64,000 nt of DNA from Salegentibacter salarius (GTDB taxonomy: Bacteria; Bacteroidota; Bacteroidia; Flavobacteriales; Flavobacteriaceae), in the NCBI RefSeq assembly GCF_900168265.1, contig NZ_FVZF01000001.1:1-64000 (forward strand), written 5' to 3'. The notes beneath the pieces are model-generated. The model saw only the letters and a list, made by a program, of their open reading frames with translations. It was not told the DNA's origin and made no database searches. Both the position numbers and the translations under genes were made by a program. Positions 62,746 to 64,000 of the stretch are shown one piece after another. Every line of letters begins with the position of its first letter. The stretch's first letter is position 1.

Positions 62746-63523
62746 AGAAGAAATTTTACTTATTATCTACTTTGTGGTAGTGATCCTGTTGTTAACAGCT
62801 TTTGTGATCGTTTTTTTTGTGGTGTACCAAAGGCGCAAGAATAAAATGCTACAGGAACAATTTGAAGCTAAACAGCGCTTTGAACGGGAAATTGCGAATT
62901 CGCGTTTAGAAATGCAGGAACAAACCTTAAAAAACGTGGGCTGGGAGTTGCACGATAATATTGGTCAGTTACTTTCAGTAGCCAATATGCAGCTTAATAT
63001 TTTCTCTAAAAATGTTTCAGAAACCGAAAAAAACTCAGCTTTAGAAATTAAAGAAACCGTGGCGAATTCACTTCAGGAAGTGCGTTCGCTCTCAAAGTCC
63101 TTAAACAACCAGGTAATTGGTTATGCCGGTTTGGTGGTTTCAGTAGAAAATGAACTGGCTAGGTTTCAGCGTATGGGCGTTATTGAAACCCACTTGGAAA
63201 TAACCGGAGAAAAACAGGAAATTCCGCAGCAACACAGTATAATTTTATTCAGGATACTTCAGGAATTCTTTTCTAACGTGATCAAACACGCGAAAGCTTC
63301 AGCATTAAGTGTTCATATTAGTTTTACTTCCGAAGAAATTATTATAACCGCAAAAGATAACGGGCAGGGATTTGATATGGAAGCGGTAAAGAAGAATTCG
63401 GGATTGTTCAATATGGAAAGCAGGGCAGCGCTGATACAGGCAAAGTTTGAACTGGAAACTTCTATAGGCGCAGGAACTTCCTTATCTTTACGCTATTCTT
63501 TAATGAGGCAACAAGATGAATAA
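62735..63523 (+). CDS. Sensor histidine kinase, NarL/HisKA_3 type
   Basis: 262 residues. A membrane helix (about 8-30) is followed by a coiled coil (about 35-68) and the HisKA_3 dimerisation helix with GWELHDNIGQLLSVANMQL (phosphorylated His near 74). The ATPase domain shows SIILFRILQEFFSNVIKHAK (N box), ITAKDNGQGFDMEA (G1) and GLFNMESRAALIQAKF (G2), ending GAGTSLSLRYSLM. There is no outside sensor domain. It overlaps the response regulator gene by 8 bases; the pair is NarX/NarL-like. Confidence 0.92.
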   Translation: MLSKEEILLIIYFVVVILLLTAFVIVFFVVYQRRKNKMLQEQFEAKQRFEREIANSRLEMQEQTLKNVGWELHDNIGQLLSVANMQLNIFSKNVSETEKNSALEIKETVANSLQEVRSLSKSLNNQVIGYAGLVVSVENELARFQRMGVIETHLEITGEKQEIPQQHSIILFRILQEFFSNVIKHAKASALSVHISFTSEEIIITAKDNGQGFDMEAVKKNSGLFNMESRAALIQAKFELETSIGAGTSLSLRYSLMRQQDE

Positions 63524-64000
63524 TACCGTAGCAATTGTAGACGATCACACTTTATTTTCACAATCGTTAAAAAACCTGGTGAATTCTTTTGAGAATTACG
63601 AGGTTAATGGCGTGTATAAAAACGGGCAGGAACTGGTGACTAAATTTAAAGCTAACCAGCCTAAACCCGATTTGGTGTTGTTGGATATTAGAATGCCTAT
63701 AATGGATGGTCCTGAAACGATGGCCTGGCTTAAAGAGAATTATCCTGACCAAAAAGTTTTGGCGCTTACTATGGAAGACGATGAGGAAACCGTGCCTTTT
63801 ATGGTGAAGTTGGGTTGTCGCGGGTATTTGCTAAAAGATATAGATCCAGATGAGTTTAAGTTTGCCATGGATGAGGTGATAAAGGAAGGCTTTTTCTATA
63901 GCGATGCGGTTTCTGAAGCCATTAAAAATAAGGATAAAGAAAATAAACTTGCAAACCTTACTAAACGCGAACTGGAATTTCTTAGCCTGGCCTGTTCTGA
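63516..64000 (+). CDS. LuxR-family response regulator, partial (3' end outside window)
   Basis: Open to the window edge (161 codons). The receiver domain shows VAIVDDHTLFSQSLKNL (acidic pair near 9-10), LVLLDIRMPIMDGPETM (phosphorylated Asp near 55), LALTMEDDEETV (Thr switch) and GYLLKDIDPDEF (Lys). A linker follows, then LTKRELEFLSLAC, the first helix of the LuxR DNA-binding domain. It is partner to the kinase 8 bases upstream. Targets unknown. Confidence 0.93.
   Translation, partial: MNNTVAIVDDHTLFSQSLKNLVNSFENYEVNGVYKNGQELVTKFKANQPKPDLVLLDIRMPIMDGPETMAWLKENYPDQKVLALTMEDDEETVPFMVKLGCRGYLLKDIDPDEFKFAMDEVIKEGFFYSDAVSEAIKNKDKENKLANLTKRELEFLSLACS

Overview
The window is low-GC DNA from a Bacteroidetes bacterium, most likely a marine or saline Flavobacteriaceae (Gramella / Salegentibacter / Zunongwangia type). 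The evidence is a SusC/SusD/SusE starch locus, a Lacal_2735-type small protein, DUF4494, promoter-like TAnnTTTG boxes and weak Shine-Dalgarno sites. The family is inferred; the genus is a guess from general resemblance. No rRNA or tRNA gene was seen.

Region 1 (1-2965) is accessory and decaying: the 5' end of an IS3-type element, a gene tail cut at the element boundary, a thioredoxin-like gene with a TGA exactly where the family has Trp, and a run of very small membrane-protein genes, two of which are paralogues. Region 2 (2988-19576) is mostly housekeeping: a 1498-residue protein made of two fused UvrA-like units, a family 2 glycosyltransferase, DUF4494, an aldose epimerase, a DEVD-type RNA helicase, an FMN reductase, a fatty-acid hydroxylase, then pabB, tilS and a DsbD-like reductase.

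Region 3 (19822-30597) holds peptide and sugar use: a CocE-type hydrolase, a DUF885 lipoprotein, galactose mutarotase, a Na+/sugar symporter, a Nudix-like regulator, a Tat-exported TIM-barrel isomerase and a large clan A-type glycoside hydrolase. A B12-dependent ribonucleotide reductase follows (30799-33354).

Region 4 (33797-50875) is a complete alpha-glucan locus. On the minus strand are susC, susD, susE and a GH13 lipoprotein. Divergently on the plus strand are a LacI regulator, an MFS maltose-type carrier, beta-phosphoglucomutase, maltose phosphorylase and two more exported GH13 enzymes. Starch is bound and cut at the surface, oligosaccharides enter by SusCD, periplasmic amylases produce maltose, the MFS carrier imports it, and phosphorylase plus mutase yield glucose and glucose 6-phosphate. 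pfkA and gapA follow directly, and the pfkA leader carries the same AAACGTTT core as the susC/lacI gap, suggesting shared control.

Region 5 (53100-60619) has a BadF-type kinase, comM, and a DUF2891 / Nramp-like / pxpABC cluster for 5-oxoproline, in which the Nramp-like protein lacks both metal-site motifs. Region 6 (60620-61642) is about 1 kb of palindromic repeats. Region 7 (61643-64000) is a four-gene signalling operon (hypothetical, 7-TM protein, NarL-type histidine kinase, LuxR-type regulator cut by the window edge). At least five families of dispersed palindromic repeats fill the intergenic spaces, one of them running into the end of pxpC.
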